A stretch of DNA of 64,000 nucleotides from GCA-2748575 sp965222725 (lineage in GTDB: Bacteria > Pseudomonadota > Gammaproteobacteria > Pseudomonadales > Ketobacteraceae), in NCBI GenBank assembly GCA_965222725.1, contig OZ244969.1:1364001-1428000 (forward strand). The letters run 5' to 3'. A model generated the notes under the pieces. The model made no database searches and was not told where the DNA came from. It worked only from the letters and a program-made list of their open reading frames with translations. Below are positions 1 through 8,046 of this stretch, one piece after another. Both the position numbers and the translations under genes were made by a program. How positions within the stretch are numbered: the first letter of the stretch is position 1; each line of letters opens with the position of its first letter.

Positions 1-1020
1 AACGATACGCAGGGAAATCTGATAGCCGGAAGTAGCGGTGGCCATTTTTTTCGCGTGGATTTCCATAAGCCTGGTAGCGAAGCCCCTTTCGCTGTTCGTG
101 ACCTGTCAAACACAGTGGGGGATGCCGAGTTCTGGGGTCATGTTTATCGTGCCCCGAGAATCGTGCTGTTGCAGGGTGGTTATGTGCCCGACAACAGCTT
201 GTCACATCTGTTACCCGTCAGTGGAACAGGTTCCCCTGGCACGACCGATGAAGCACAGTGGCATCTGCTTCACGACCGGAAAAAGCGCCTCCGTGTTACT
301 ACAAAAGGTGACCTGTTATCCTGGCACGTGCAGGACAGAACCTCATTGAGCCTTATTCCCAGGGAAGGGCAAACTTTAGCAAAACCAGTGCCTTTGGTGG
401 ACAGTGCAGATACCCGCGGTGGGCATTGCTCGTTACTGATTGCACCGGATGGGGCGCTTCATTTTTGGTATGGCGGTGGCAAACCCGAGCTGTTGAATAA
501 TCCTTGCATCGGCCAAGCTGTTTGTGTGAACCCGGATACACGACGCTATTACTCTACGCATTTCTGGGCTGAGAATAACCAGATAGCCATTGCCGATAAC
601 AGGCAGCTCACCATTCTGGATGCGGAAAGCGGCAAGATTATACGTACGCTACCTACGCCCTTTGATGGCCATGTTTATGGGGTTGCGTTGGTGGACGGCA
701 AGCGCTGGATTGCCTGGTCGCGGGCTGAGCTGGCCAGCTGGTGCGCTTACAGCTTTAAGCCTTTATATCGTTTGCATGACCCGGGAGAGTGGGGGCCGGG
801 TTGTGAAAATGTTGTGCCCCTTAAAGCCGGCGGCATTGCGTATTGCAGTGGCTGCTGGAGTGGTGATAATCGGATTGTCATCTGGGACGGTGGCGAAGCT
901 ACCACCGCGGTCCTTTGTCATGACCAGGAAGTGGTGGCACTCACTGAGCTGGCTGATGGTTCCATAATGTCTTTTTCCGAAGCTGATGGCGGCTCCTGTA
1001 CCCGTTGGAAAATTTCATGA
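1..1020 (+). CDS. WD40-like beta-propeller protein, 5' end cut by window edge
   Basis: The frame is open from base 1, so the N-terminus lies outside the window; about 339 residues are visible and end at TGA 1018-1020. The visible part alternates short strands and turns in the manner of WD40/YVTN propeller blades: one blade contains QLTILDAESGKIIRTL, another RIVIWDG, and the protein ends CTRWKIS. No catalytic motif is seen, so a binding or scaffold role is inference from fold only. Its stop codon overlaps the ATG of the cupin gene (ATGA), which indicates translational coupling and a shared operon. An internal GTG at 55 is a possible start but the upstream residues continue the propeller pattern, so I treat the gene as truncated. 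Confidence 0.7.
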   Translation, partial: NDTQGNLIAGSSGGHFFRVDFHKPGSEAPFAVRDLSNTVGDAEFWGHVYRAPRIVLLQGGYVPDNSLSHLLPVSGTGSPGTTDEAQWHLLHDRKKRLRVTTKGDLLSWHVQDRTSLSLIPREGQTLAKPVPLVDSADTRGGHCSLLIAPDGALHFWYGGGKPELLNNPCIGQAVCVNPDTRRYYSTHFWAENNQIAIADNRQLTILDAESGKIIRTLPTPFDGHVYGVALVDGKRWIAWSRAELASWCAYSFKPLYRLHDPGEWGPGCENVVPLKAGGIAYCSGCWSGDNRIVIWDGGEATTAVLCHDQEVVALTELADGSIMSFSEADGGSCTRWKIS

Positions 1021-1340
1021 AAGACGTAGTCAATATCTTTACCGGTATCCCTGATCAGCTGAAGAACGAAGCCTTTGAGGATTTACTAAAGGCTGACAGT
1101 ATCAGGATCGAGAGAATAATGTCCCAAGGGCATAGCTCGCCGGAGGCCGGCTGGTACGATCAGGAGGAAAACGAATGGGTGATGGTGCTGGAAGGTTCCG
1201 GCGAAATCACCTTTGAGAATGGAAAGGTGGTTCTGTTGTCAAAAGGGGATTATCTGAATATTCCCAGCCACTGTCGGCACAAGGTTTCCTGGACAGACCC
1301 GGATAGTATCACTGTCTGGCTGGCAATATTTTATCGTTGA
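1017..1340 (+). CDS. Small cupin-domain protein
   Basis: A 107-residue single-domain cupin (double-stranded beta-helix). The ATG at 1017 overlaps the TGA of the upstream gene; an in-frame TTG at 1005 is less likely. The first cupin motif region reads GWYDQEENEWVMVLEGSG and the second LNIPSHCRHKV, giving histidines near residues 79 and 82 as possible metal ligands. In the first motif the usual HxH pair is replaced by a WYDQ..E.EW pattern, which is common in a family of small stand-alone cupins of unknown substrate. Cupins of this size bind a metal or small ligand in the cytoplasm; the specific role is unknown. Coupling to the propeller gene suggests the two act together. Confidence 0.85.
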   Translation: MKDVVNIFTGIPDQLKNEAFEDLLKADSIRIERIMSQGHSSPEAGWYDQEENEWVMVLEGSGEITFENGKVVLLSKGDYLNIPSHCRHKVSWTDPDSITVWLAIFYR

Positions 1341-1363
1341 ATATCACCGCTGTTTATTTCAGT

Positions 1364-2176
1364 TTATACCGCAATGTTAAACACCCTTTTGGCATTGCCT
1401 GACAGAAATAACGCGCGTGCTTCTTCATCCATTTGTAACTTATCCAATCCTGCCAATGCTTTTGCCGGCATGATCATGGGGTAATTGGTACCAAATAATA
1501 CCTTGTGTCTGCCGTGCCCTTTCATAAACTGAATCAGCGTGTCCGGATAGCGGGAAACCGTATAGGCGGAGGTATCGATAAACACATTTTCGTGTTTGGT
1601 GGCAACAGCGATGGCTTCTTCGGTCCAGGGATAGCCGATATGGCCACCCACAATGGTAAGTTCAGGAAAGTCCAGCGCCACCTGATCCAGATAGATTGGC
1701 CTGCCGACTTCGCTGGGCATCAACGGGCCTGTGTGGCCTATCTGAGTACAAAAGGGAATGCCCAGATCGGCGCAGGTAGTGTAAACCGGGTAAAAGCGCC
1801 GGTCTGTGGGTGGAACCTCCCATAACCAAGGGAGTACTCGTATGGCTTTGAAACCCAGTTCATTCACGCAGCGACGAATTTCGTGTACTGCCTGCATGGG
1901 TTTGGCAATATCGACAGAGCCTACGCCCATCAGGCGGTCCGGTGCCTGGGCCACAAAGGCGGCTACCTCATCGTTGGAGATCATGACTTTCCCCGGTGCT
2001 ATCCAGGCAGAAATAAGGCTGATATTCACATCACCGGCATCCATCATGGCTACCGTTGCCGAAACCGGTAACTCTTCAGTGGGTGCCGGCATTTTTGTCC
2101 AGCGCCGCAGGGAGTCAAAGATGGGGTCCTGGCCATGTCGTAACGTGGGGTGCTGTGCCCATGCATCAATAATCAT
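1364..2176 (-). CDS. Amidohydrolase family 2 (TIM-barrel) protein
   Basis: 270 residues, full length for the amidohydrolase-2 (ACMSD-like) family. It opens MIIDAWAQHP, where D4 and H9 sit at the usual N-terminal metal-site position, and has H148 in QIGHTG and H179 in GGHIGYPW. The motif that normally carries a catalytic Asp (FGSDYP) reads FGTNYP here, with Asn231 in place of Asp; this variant may be normal for the subfamily or may mean altered metal chemistry. A strong RBS (GGAGGG, 6 nt before the ATG) supports the start. Related enzymes hydrolyse or decarboxylate small cyclic or aromatic acids; the substrate here is unknown. It is convergent with the cupin gene. Confidence 0.85.
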   Translation of the reverse strand: MIIDAWAQHPTLRHGQDPIFDSLRRWTKMPAPTEELPVSATVAMMDAGDVNISLISAWIAPGKVMISNDEVAAFVAQAPDRLMGVGSVDIAKPMQAVHEIRRCVNELGFKAIRVLPWLWEVPPTDRRFYPVYTTCADLGIPFCTQIGHTGPLMPSEVGRPIYLDQVALDFPELTIVGGHIGYPWTEEAIAVATKHENVFIDTSAYTVSRYPDTLIQFMKGHGRHKVLFGTNYPMIMPAKALAGLDKLQMDEEARALFLSGNAKRVFNIAV

Positions 2177-2281
2177 TCTGTACCCTCCGGGAAACTTCCA
2201 TTAGGATGATTGTCCATATCCCAGTATTGCACAATCCATCCATCCCAGCCGGGCCAATAATGCCAAAATACGGGGCTAACA

Positions 2282-2671
2282 ATGAAACTTAAACATCTTA
2301 TTCCCATGCTGAACATCCGCGATATAGAAGAAAGCCTCCGCTTTTATCAGTCTGCGCTTGGATTTGAAGTGGTCAGCGACAAAGCGGCGGTAAAGGAATG
2401 GCGCTGGGCAACAATTCGTTCAGGTAGTACGGAATTAATGCTGGCAGAAACCGGACAGGCTCCGGTCTTTGCAAAAGGCATAGACCCGCAGGAAACGGTT
2501 AACTGGCCTGCATTATTCTATTTTTACCCGGAGAGTGTTGAAGAACTGCATGCACATGTGGTTGAGCGGGGTTATCGGCCCACGGAAATCATAACCACGA
2601 TTTACGGCATGAAAGAATTCAGTTTGCAGGATCCCGATGGGCATATGCTGAGTTTTGGCGAGGAAGCATAG
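2282..2671 (+). CDS. VOC (glyoxalase/bleomycin-resistance fold) protein
   Basis: 129 residues in the vicinal-oxygen-chelate fold: beta-alpha-beta-beta-beta halves are recognisable from MLNIRDIEESLRFYQSALGF near the N-terminus and FSLQDPDGHMLSF near the C-terminus, the standard DPDG motif of bleomycin-resistance-like members. Candidate metal ligands are H5, a Glu in STELMLAE and the C-terminal Glu cluster. Members include glyoxalases, dioxygenases and antibiotic-binding proteins; no specific substrate can be assigned. It stands alone, convergent with the large minus-strand gene that follows within about 20 bases. Confidence 0.85.
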   Translation: MKLKHLIPMLNIRDIEESLRFYQSALGFEVVSDKAAVKEWRWATIRSGSTELMLAETGQAPVFAKGIDPQETVNWPALFYFYPESVEELHAHVVERGYRPTEIITTIYGMKEFSLQDPDGHMLSFGEEA

Positions 2672-2691
2672 CTTCCCCGCCCTGGGTGGCT

Positions 2692-4998
2692 TTACCGGTT
2701 GTACTTCTTCAGCTTCTTGTACTTGCCCAGATTCAGAAACAGGGTTTCACCGGGCGCATCATCAACGCCATCGTTATCAGTAACAACATAGACTTGCCCG
2801 TCAGCAGCTACGGCAAATCCCTCCAGCTTTTCTGCTGTCCATACGCTGTTTTTTTGCAGCACAGGTAATACATTTACCAACAGATCCTTGCTGACTGTGA
2901 ACGAGGGTGCCGTGTCTTCGCTATAGGGTTCAAATCGGGCATTGGCAAGGTCCACGCTGTACACAGCTTTCAGCTCGGCGTTCAGGCCGGTGGATGTTCC
3001 CCAGCCCTTGTCGCGCTCGATCACAGCAAAGCGGCCATCGGGCAGCAGGGTCAGATCAGACAGGCCGATCCATCCGCCCTGGCCTTCTGGGTTCAACGGA
3101 TAGTGCACAAAGCCCCATGCGCCGGTAGTAACATCATAGCGGCCTATTTTGGTGTTCACCTTGTCGGCGTCACCTTCATTGGGCCAGGCCCGCTGAATGG
3201 CCACGTAAATCTGCTCAGCGCCGGCTTCGCCACTGACAGCAATGCCTTCAAAGCCGTTGCTGCGTGCTTCGTCTTCCAGGTGTGCCGGTAAGTGTATTTC
3301 TTTGGTCACCATGCCTGTGGCGGCATTCACTTTCAGTACGGCGTTGCGCCTTGATCCGGCGTTACCTTCGCTGGCTACCCAGAAATCACCATCGGGGCCC
3401 ACGGCAATACCTTCCAGATCCAGAGAATCCGTGGCACCTGTCACTTCCAGGCGATTAACAATCCGCGCCGGTTGCGAAGCGGTATCGATGGTGTAGATGT
3501 AACCTTTGGCAAGGAAGGAATCGCTGACTGCATAAAGGATATCCGGGTTGCCGGGATGTCCCGCCAGGCCGGACAGGGCCACCCAGGGTATCGGAAGATT
3601 GTTCACATCCTTGTCCGATGCCAGCATGGGGTAGTAGGCATCGCCACGTTTCATTTTGTAGATATTGATCATGGTGGGAATGCCGTCATCGGCTACATCT
3701 GTTTCTGTGGACGCAACAAATAAGCCGCGCTTCGGAATGGCCTTGAGTCCTTCGGGTCCAATGCCGGTGGGCAGCAATTGAAGCAGTTCCGGTTGTGAGT
3801 GTCTGACATCGTAAACGCCGACAACATTGGAGCGTTCCGATCCGACAAACAGCAGTTTTTGTTTGCCATATTTACCGAACTCTACTGATTCAGGTTCTAC
3901 GCCTTTGTTTTCCGAACGGCCTTCATTGTAGTGGCCTGCCGCTACCAGCAAATGTTCAAAGGATTCTGCAGACTCATACTCAATTTCTCCGGATTTATTG
4001 AAGATGGTAAATCCGCGGCTGCCGCCTTCTTCGCCATTGGCATCTTCATAGTCACCTTCGTTGGCACTGGCAAAACGATTATTGTCGATCCAGCTGACAG
4101 CATCCGGTTCGCGACGCTTGGTTAACCGGGAGTCCAGTGAAATCAGATCGTCTTCGGCATTGTCAACATTGTTCAGTTCCACTGTACCGGCAGAAAACTC
4201 TCTGACGGTTTTGCCGCTCTTGAGGTCCACAATGGCAAAGTGGTTGTTTTCCTGGAAAGAAATCACGGCTTCGTTGCGACCATTGATATCGACATACTCC
4301 GGTTCCAGGTCAGAGCCCGCTTCGGCATTGGCTGCAACCGGCGACAGATCCGCATCACTGATGGACCAGAATTTGGGCCAGCCAATGGTGCGCACTATCT
4401 GCAATCCACCCGAAGGCTGCTGGGGAATCAGGCCGTCATTTTCATCTTCGTTGCGTTCGTTTTCGATCACGATGGCGGCGTAGGTGTGCCTTGGTGACAG
4501 CGCAATAGAGTCGGGCTGGCCATTCAGTTCATGCTCGGCGATTATTTTGCGACTGAAGCGATTCACTACCACCAGTTTGCCGGAAGGGCTGGTAAAGGAT
4601 TCGGACGTATTCACTGCCACCAGTACCCAGGGGCCCATCACCGCCAGGCTGGTAGGCTCGCCACCTACTGCCACCGTGCCCCCGGCTTTGGGCAGCCAGG
4701 GCAGGGCGATATTCACAAAGCCGATTTCGCCTTTGCCGCTGTCGGTGTACACCAGTTGCCGGCCACTGGGAGACGCATCGATAATCTCAGCCACGGACGA
4801 ACCGTTTTCCGCCATCACGTCGAAACTGGCGACAGGCGCAAAAGTGCGTTGCTGGTGCTTATGGCTGCGATCTTTGTGGTGAAACTTATAACTGTGGTGG
4901 TCTTGTCCGGCGGCGGAGGCGCCGGAAACGGCCAGCAGCAATGCTGCAGCCGTTGTGCGCAACATAGCGCGTTTGTGGAATGGTGTTGGCCGATTCAT
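2692..4998 (-). CDS. Secreted propeller/phytase-like esterase protein
   Basis: 768 residues with an N-terminal signal peptide (basic HKRAMLRTT followed by a leucine/alanine stretch ending ASAAG). Right after it lies a His/Lys-rich patch (about residues 30-48) that could bind metal. Residues about 55-450 look like a choice-of-anchor-I/LVIVD-type propeller; from about 470 the chain matches the 'esterase-like activity of phytase' domain, with GLAGHPGNPDILYAVSDS and DLEGIAVGPDGDFWVASEG as typical stretches. The start chosen is the second of two in-frame ATGs (4998), because AAGGGAG lies 8 nt before it but directly abuts the first (5007). Such proteins are extracytoplasmic and often linked to phosphate or choline-phosphate metabolism, but the substrate here is not known. 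Confidence 0.8.
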   Translation of the reverse strand: MNRPTPFHKRAMLRTTAAALLLAVSGASAAGQDHHSYKFHHKDRSHKHQQRTFAPVASFDVMAENGSSVAEIIDASPSGRQLVYTDSGKGEIGFVNIALPWLPKAGGTVAVGGEPTSLAVMGPWVLVAVNTSESFTSPSGKLVVVNRFSRKIIAEHELNGQPDSIALSPRHTYAAIVIENERNEDENDGLIPQQPSGGLQIVRTIGWPKFWSISDADLSPVAANAEAGSDLEPEYVDINGRNEAVISFQENNHFAIVDLKSGKTVREFSAGTVELNNVDNAEDDLISLDSRLTKRREPDAVSWIDNNRFASANEGDYEDANGEEGGSRGFTIFNKSGEIEYESAESFEHLLVAAGHYNEGRSENKGVEPESVEFGKYGKQKLLFVGSERSNVVGVYDVRHSQPELLQLLPTGIGPEGLKAIPKRGLFVASTETDVADDGIPTMINIYKMKRGDAYYPMLASDKDVNNLPIPWVALSGLAGHPGNPDILYAVSDSFLAKGYIYTIDTASQPARIVNRLEVTGATDSLDLEGIAVGPDGDFWVASEGNAGSRRNAVLKVNAATGMVTKEIHLPAHLEDEARSNGFEGIAVSGEAGAEQIYVAIQRAWPNEGDADKVNTKIGRYDVTTGAWGFVHYPLNPEGQGGWIGLSDLTLLPDGRFAVIERDKGWGTSTGLNAELKAVYSVDLANARFEPYSEDTAPSFTVSKDLLVNVLPVLQKNSVWTAEKLEGFAVAADGQVYVVTDNDGVDDAPGETLFLNLGKYKKLKKYNR

Positions 4999-5110
4999 TC
5001 TGTTCATCTCCCTTGGGTGTTTGCAGGCAGGTTGCGGTGTATGCTGACTGAGTATTCCACCCGCAGATGACAGCGAAATTTCTGATTTATGACTTACAGG
5101 AAGAGGCTAA

Positions 5111-5129
5111 GGCAGCCCGTCAGGCTGCC
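5111..5129 (-). terminator. Weak hairpin at 3' end of ATP-grasp gene
   Basis: Arms GGCAGCC (5111-5117) and GGCTGCC (5123-5129) pair perfectly around a 5-nt loop that includes the stop codon. On the minus strand it is followed by TTAGCCTCTT rather than a clean T-run, so termination is uncertain. Confidence 0.35.
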
Positions 5130-5974
5130 CGGTGATCTTTTCGAGCCTTACGGTTTTGACCGGCACCGGGACGGGGCCTGGGTGAATCCGGTTCATTGGG
5201 ACCATGGTCACCTTGCTGGCGCAACAGGTATTGCATAATGATATCCGCCAGGTTGTTGCCGTTGGCCGTTAATCCCTTGTTGCCGAACAGACGGTTAAAC
5301 TCCAGCACATAGGGGTGATCACCCACCATGGCAATATCAAAACCCGCGTGATTGATACCGAGTCTGCCGGCCAGTTCCCGAACCAGGGCTTCGGCGGCGG
5401 GAGGTATGATGCCTTCCACCAGGTCGCCACCGCGGGAAATATTATTATGAAAGCTGTAGGGCGATTGCATGCGCCAGTAACCGGCCACGATCTGGTCTCC
5501 CACCAGCACAATGCGCAGGTCGCGGTCGATAGGCAGGTGTTCCTGTGCATAGAGCACATCGGCCTGTTGACAGTAGTGTCGCCACTGAGACCTTTCTTCA
5601 ATCAGAAACACGCCTTCCCCCATGCTGCTTTTAATCAGTTTGGCCACAAAGGGAGAGGGCATGGTGTTCCAGATTTCCTCGGCGTTTTCCGGGGTGTTGG
5701 CGCGGATCAGCGTAACAGGTGTATTGGCGGGTGCCACCAGTTCAAAGGCCCGTGTCATTTCCACCTTGTTGTGGCCCATCAGATAGGTGGGAAGGTTGGG
5801 AAAAATTCGTGCATTCAGGCCAAACACCAGTGAATTCAGCAGCCAGTAGGGCGGGTACAGCACCCAGTCTGCGGCGGCAATTTCCTGCTGGTGGCGGAGC
5901 ATGGATTCCGGTTTGATAACGGTATGGGGTGGAAACTGCAGCGTACGGAACGCATCAAATGAAACGAGATTCAT
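5120..5974 (-). CDS. RimK-like ATP-grasp ligase
   Basis: About 284 residues from the chosen ATG (5974, MNLVSFDAF); an upstream TTG (6037) would add 21 residues without typical sequence. ATP-grasp hallmarks are visible: PFVAKLIKSSMGEGVFLI in the ATP-binding subdomain (Lys and Gly-rich loop), YAQEHLPIDRDLRIVLVG in the middle, and EFNRLFGNKGL near the end, where Glu and Asn are the Mg-ATP ligands. The family joins an amino acid or small amine to a carboxylate, as in RimK and lysine/glutathione-type ligases. The C-terminal ~30 residues are Pro/Arg/Lys-rich and probably disordered. No partner peptide gene is obvious; the small acidic protein encoded divergently at 6097 is a conceivable but unproven substrate. 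Confidence 0.8.
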   Translation of the reverse strand: MNLVSFDAFRTLQFPPHTVIKPESMLRHQQEIAAADWVLYPPYWLLNSLVFGLNARIFPNLPTYLMGHNKVEMTRAFELVAPANTPVTLIRANTPENAEEIWNTMPSPFVAKLIKSSMGEGVFLIEERSQWRHYCQQADVLYAQEHLPIDRDLRIVLVGDQIVAGYWRMQSPYSFHNNISRGGDLVEGIIPPAAEALVRELAGRLGINHAGFDIAMVGDHPYVLEFNRLFGNKGLTANGNNLADIIMQYLLRQQGDHGPNEPDSPRPRPGAGQNRKARKDHRAA

Positions 5975-6096
5975 ACAGCAGATGACATTGGCCAAGGATG
6001 CTGAAATATAATGTATGTTTCCGGATACTGACAACAAATTATTGTTGGTATTGCGTTACCTGTAAAAGCACATCAGGAATGTAATAAGAGGCTGAA

Positions 6097-6336
6097 ATGG
6101 AAGATGAAAATGCTATAACAGAGGCGGTTGAAAGTAAGGTTGAAGGGGCGCTTGACGGCTTCAGTTATCATGAGGCGCTGGACCGGGCCTGGGTGGTACT
6201 GAGCACGCTGGAATCGATACTGGGGGAGCACCCGGTGATCCGGAAGGAGCCCGAGGCTAAAGTGCTTTATGATCAGGCTGTGGAAAACCTGGGTGCGCTT
6301 TATCAAAAACTGGGGGCCATCAGCGCAGACCGGTAA
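6097..6336 (+). CDS. Small acidic hypothetical protein
   Basis: 79 residues, unrecognised. A good RBS (AAGAGG, 7 nt before the ATG) and divergent placement from the ATP-grasp gene support that it is real. The chain is predicted helical and acidic (MEDENAITEAVESKVEGALD at the start) with no signal peptide, cysteine or membrane segment; the repeated leucine spacing in VVLSTLESILGEHPVI suggests a helical bundle. Function unknown. Its 3' end faces the cytochrome b561 gene. Confidence 0.6.
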   Translation: MEDENAITEAVESKVEGALDGFSYHEALDRAWVVLSTLESILGEHPVIRKEPEAKVLYDQAVENLGALYQKLGAISADR

Positions 6337-6373
6337 ACGCCGGCGCGGATCATCGTTGACCCCGCCGGTGTTT
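6335..6373. terminator. Possible bidirectional hairpin between convergent genes
   Basis: AAACGCCGGC (6335-6344) can pair with GCCGGTGTTT (6364-6373), ten pairs with one G-U wobble, between the ends of the small hypothetical and cytochrome b561 genes. The loop is long (19 nt) and no T-run follows beyond the TTT inside the arm, so this is a weak call. Confidence 0.3.
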
Positions 6374-6380
6374 CTGATGC

Positions 6381-6938
6381 TTATACGGTTTTACCCAGCA
6401 TGCGTCTTAGTGTGCCGTCCTTGTCAATCACATGGTGCTTGAGGGCACCGGCAATATGCAGCAGGATGGCTGCAATCAGAACATTGGCGACCAGCCCGTG
6501 CATGGTATGCGCCAGCTTGGCGGCGGACTGGTTAAGCGGCAACATCTTGTCCGGGTTGGCAGGATCCGGATTGGCGGCAACGATTTCCAGACCGAAAACA
6601 TGAAGCCCATGGCCCCCGGCTACGGACATGGTGATACCGGTCAGTGGCATCAATACCGTTGCAATCAGCAGCACATAATGGGTGACCTTACTCAGGATCT
6701 GCTCGGCTTTGGCGTACTGGCTTACCGGTGTGGGCCAGCCCTGGGAAACTCGCCATCCCACCCGCGCCAGAATCACCAGAAATATTATCGCCCCCACGGA
6801 TTTATGAATGGGGTATAGCGAATAGGCTTCGTTTTCCTCCATATAAATTCCCACGGCCAGCAGGCATATAACGGTGATGGCCACCAGCCAGTGCAGGGTA
6901 ACGGTAACTCCGCTGAGTTTTGCTTTGCTATCAGGCAT
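6381..6938 (-). CDS. Cytochrome b561
   Basis: About 185 residues with four hydrophobic membrane helices, the standard size of bacterial di-heme cytochrome b561. Candidate heme-ligating histidines are in VTLHWLVAIT (helix 1), YPIHKSVGA (helix 2) and in the last helices (HTMHGLVANV and LLHIAGALKHH). It would pass electrons between quinol and periplasmic acceptors in the inner membrane. Of two close ATGs I chose 6938, because GAGGAG lies about 6 nt before it and abuts the upstream one at 6944. It lies downstream of the OleD-like gene on the same strand, with about 100 nt between, and may be independently expressed. Confidence 0.92.
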   Translation of the reverse strand: MPDSKAKLSGVTVTLHWLVAITVICLLAVGIYMEENEAYSLYPIHKSVGAIIFLVILARVGWRVSQGWPTPVSQYAKAEQILSKVTHYVLLIATVLMPLTGITMSVAGGHGLHVFGLEIVAANPDPANPDKMLPLNQSAAKLAHTMHGLVANVLIAAILLHIAGALKHHVIDKDGTLRRMLGKTV

Positions 6939-7041
6939 ATTCATCTCCTCTGTGTGAGGACAAATAAATCACCTGCAGATCTTTCTTGCAAGGGTAATTT
7001 GTAACCTGGCTTGTAGTGACGTGGTGTAATGAGACGGTGTG

Positions 7042-8025
7042 TCAGCCGCCTGCCCTGATATAGCGCAGGGTTTTTTCCTGCGCCTCCGCAAAGCTGTAAA
7101 GCGGCTGATAGTTAAAATCCTTTTGCGCCCGGGCAATGGAAAAGTAGTGATTGCGATACAGTTCGGCGGCAATAAAGCGGGTTACCATGGGTTCTTGCTG
7201 AATGCGCAACAGGCTGTAGACCTGCTCCAGCACCCAGCCGGCGGTAAAGGCCAGCCAGAAAGGTACGCGCCGTCGGGGTGGGGGTGCCCCCAGCTGTTTG
7301 AGCATGGTTTTGATCCAGGGCCATAGCACCACGGGCTCCGGTTCATTAATAAAGTAAGCCTTGCCGCCGGTTTTGCCGGATTCCGCCGCCAGAATATGGG
7401 CATGGGCGGCGTTTTCCACATAACACACACTGACCTTGTTCTTCCCCGGCCCGATTTGTTTCAGTTTGCGGCTGTTGGCTTTTTCCAGCAGGCGGGGCAG
7501 CAGGTGATTGTCCCGCGGCCCCAGCACCAGGTGTGGGCGTATGGCGGTAGTGTGCAGGCCGGAAGCGTCGTGGGCCTGCAAAACCAGTTGTTCTGCCATT
7601 GCTTTGGTGGCTGAGTAGTGGGTGTGGTAGCCCCCGGGGTAACCCAGGGATTCGTTACCGTTGTGAATATCAATATTGTTCATGGTCACGCTGGGGGAGC
7701 TGGTGTAGATCAGCTTTCTTACATCATGTCTTTTGCAGCTTTCTATCAGGTTGCGGGTACCTTCCACATTGGTTTGATAGTAATCCTGGTAACTGCCCCA
7801 GTAGCCGACTTTGGCCGCCACATGAAATACCCGGTGCTGACCTGTAACGGCTTTATTCACGGCTTCTTTGTCGGTAACGCTGCCGCGAATAATGCGAACG
7901 CCCATGGTTTCCAGTTCCGGATAGCGGCCACGGCATAATACTGTCACCGTGTCCCCGCGACGCAGCAATTGCTCCACGATATAGCGGCCGAGAAATCCAC
8001 CGCCACCGGTCACTAAACTCCTCAT
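7042..8025 (-). CDS. OleD-like NAD(P)-dependent 3-oxoacid reductase (extended SDR)
   Basis: 327 residues. The Rossmann motif TGGGGFLG (residues 6-13), VFHVAAKVGYWGSYQDYYQ, LIYTSSPSVT and YSATKA (catalytic Tyr and Lys) place it in the 3-beta-HSD-like extended SDR family. The stretches AAK.G.WGSY, SCKRHDVRKLIYTS.PSVT, GPRDNHLLPRL and NAAHAH closely resemble the remembered sequence of OleD, the 2-alkyl-3-oxoalkanoate reductase of olefin biosynthesis. Expected reaction: reduction of an alpha-branched beta-keto acid to the beta-hydroxy acid. It is the last gene of a five-gene minus-strand operon and follows the second thiolase-fold gene by 21 nt, with GGAGG 8 nt before its ATG. OleB and OleC, the usual partners, are not adjacent, so the end product is unlikely to be an olefin. 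Confidence 0.88.
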   Translation of the reverse strand: MRSLVTGGGGFLGRYIVEQLLRRGDTVTVLCRGRYPELETMGVRIIRGSVTDKEAVNKAVTGQHRVFHVAAKVGYWGSYQDYYQTNVEGTRNLIESCKRHDVRKLIYTSSPSVTMNNIDIHNGNESLGYPGGYHTHYSATKAMAEQLVLQAHDASGLHTTAIRPHLVLGPRDNHLLPRLLEKANSRKLKQIGPGKNKVSVCYVENAAHAHILAAESGKTGGKAYFINEPEPVVLWPWIKTMLKQLGAPPPRRRVPFWLAFTAGWVLEQVYSLLRIQQEPMVTRFIAAELYRNHYFSIARAQKDFNYQPLYSFAEAQEKTLRYIRAGG

Positions 8026-8046
8026 GGCTGTATCCTCCGGTTTGTT

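Noticed and set aside
1364..2176. The amidohydrolase as inactive because of FGTN in place of FGSD
   Set aside because: The rest of the metal site looks intact and the variant may be normal in the subfamily; recorded only as an oddity.
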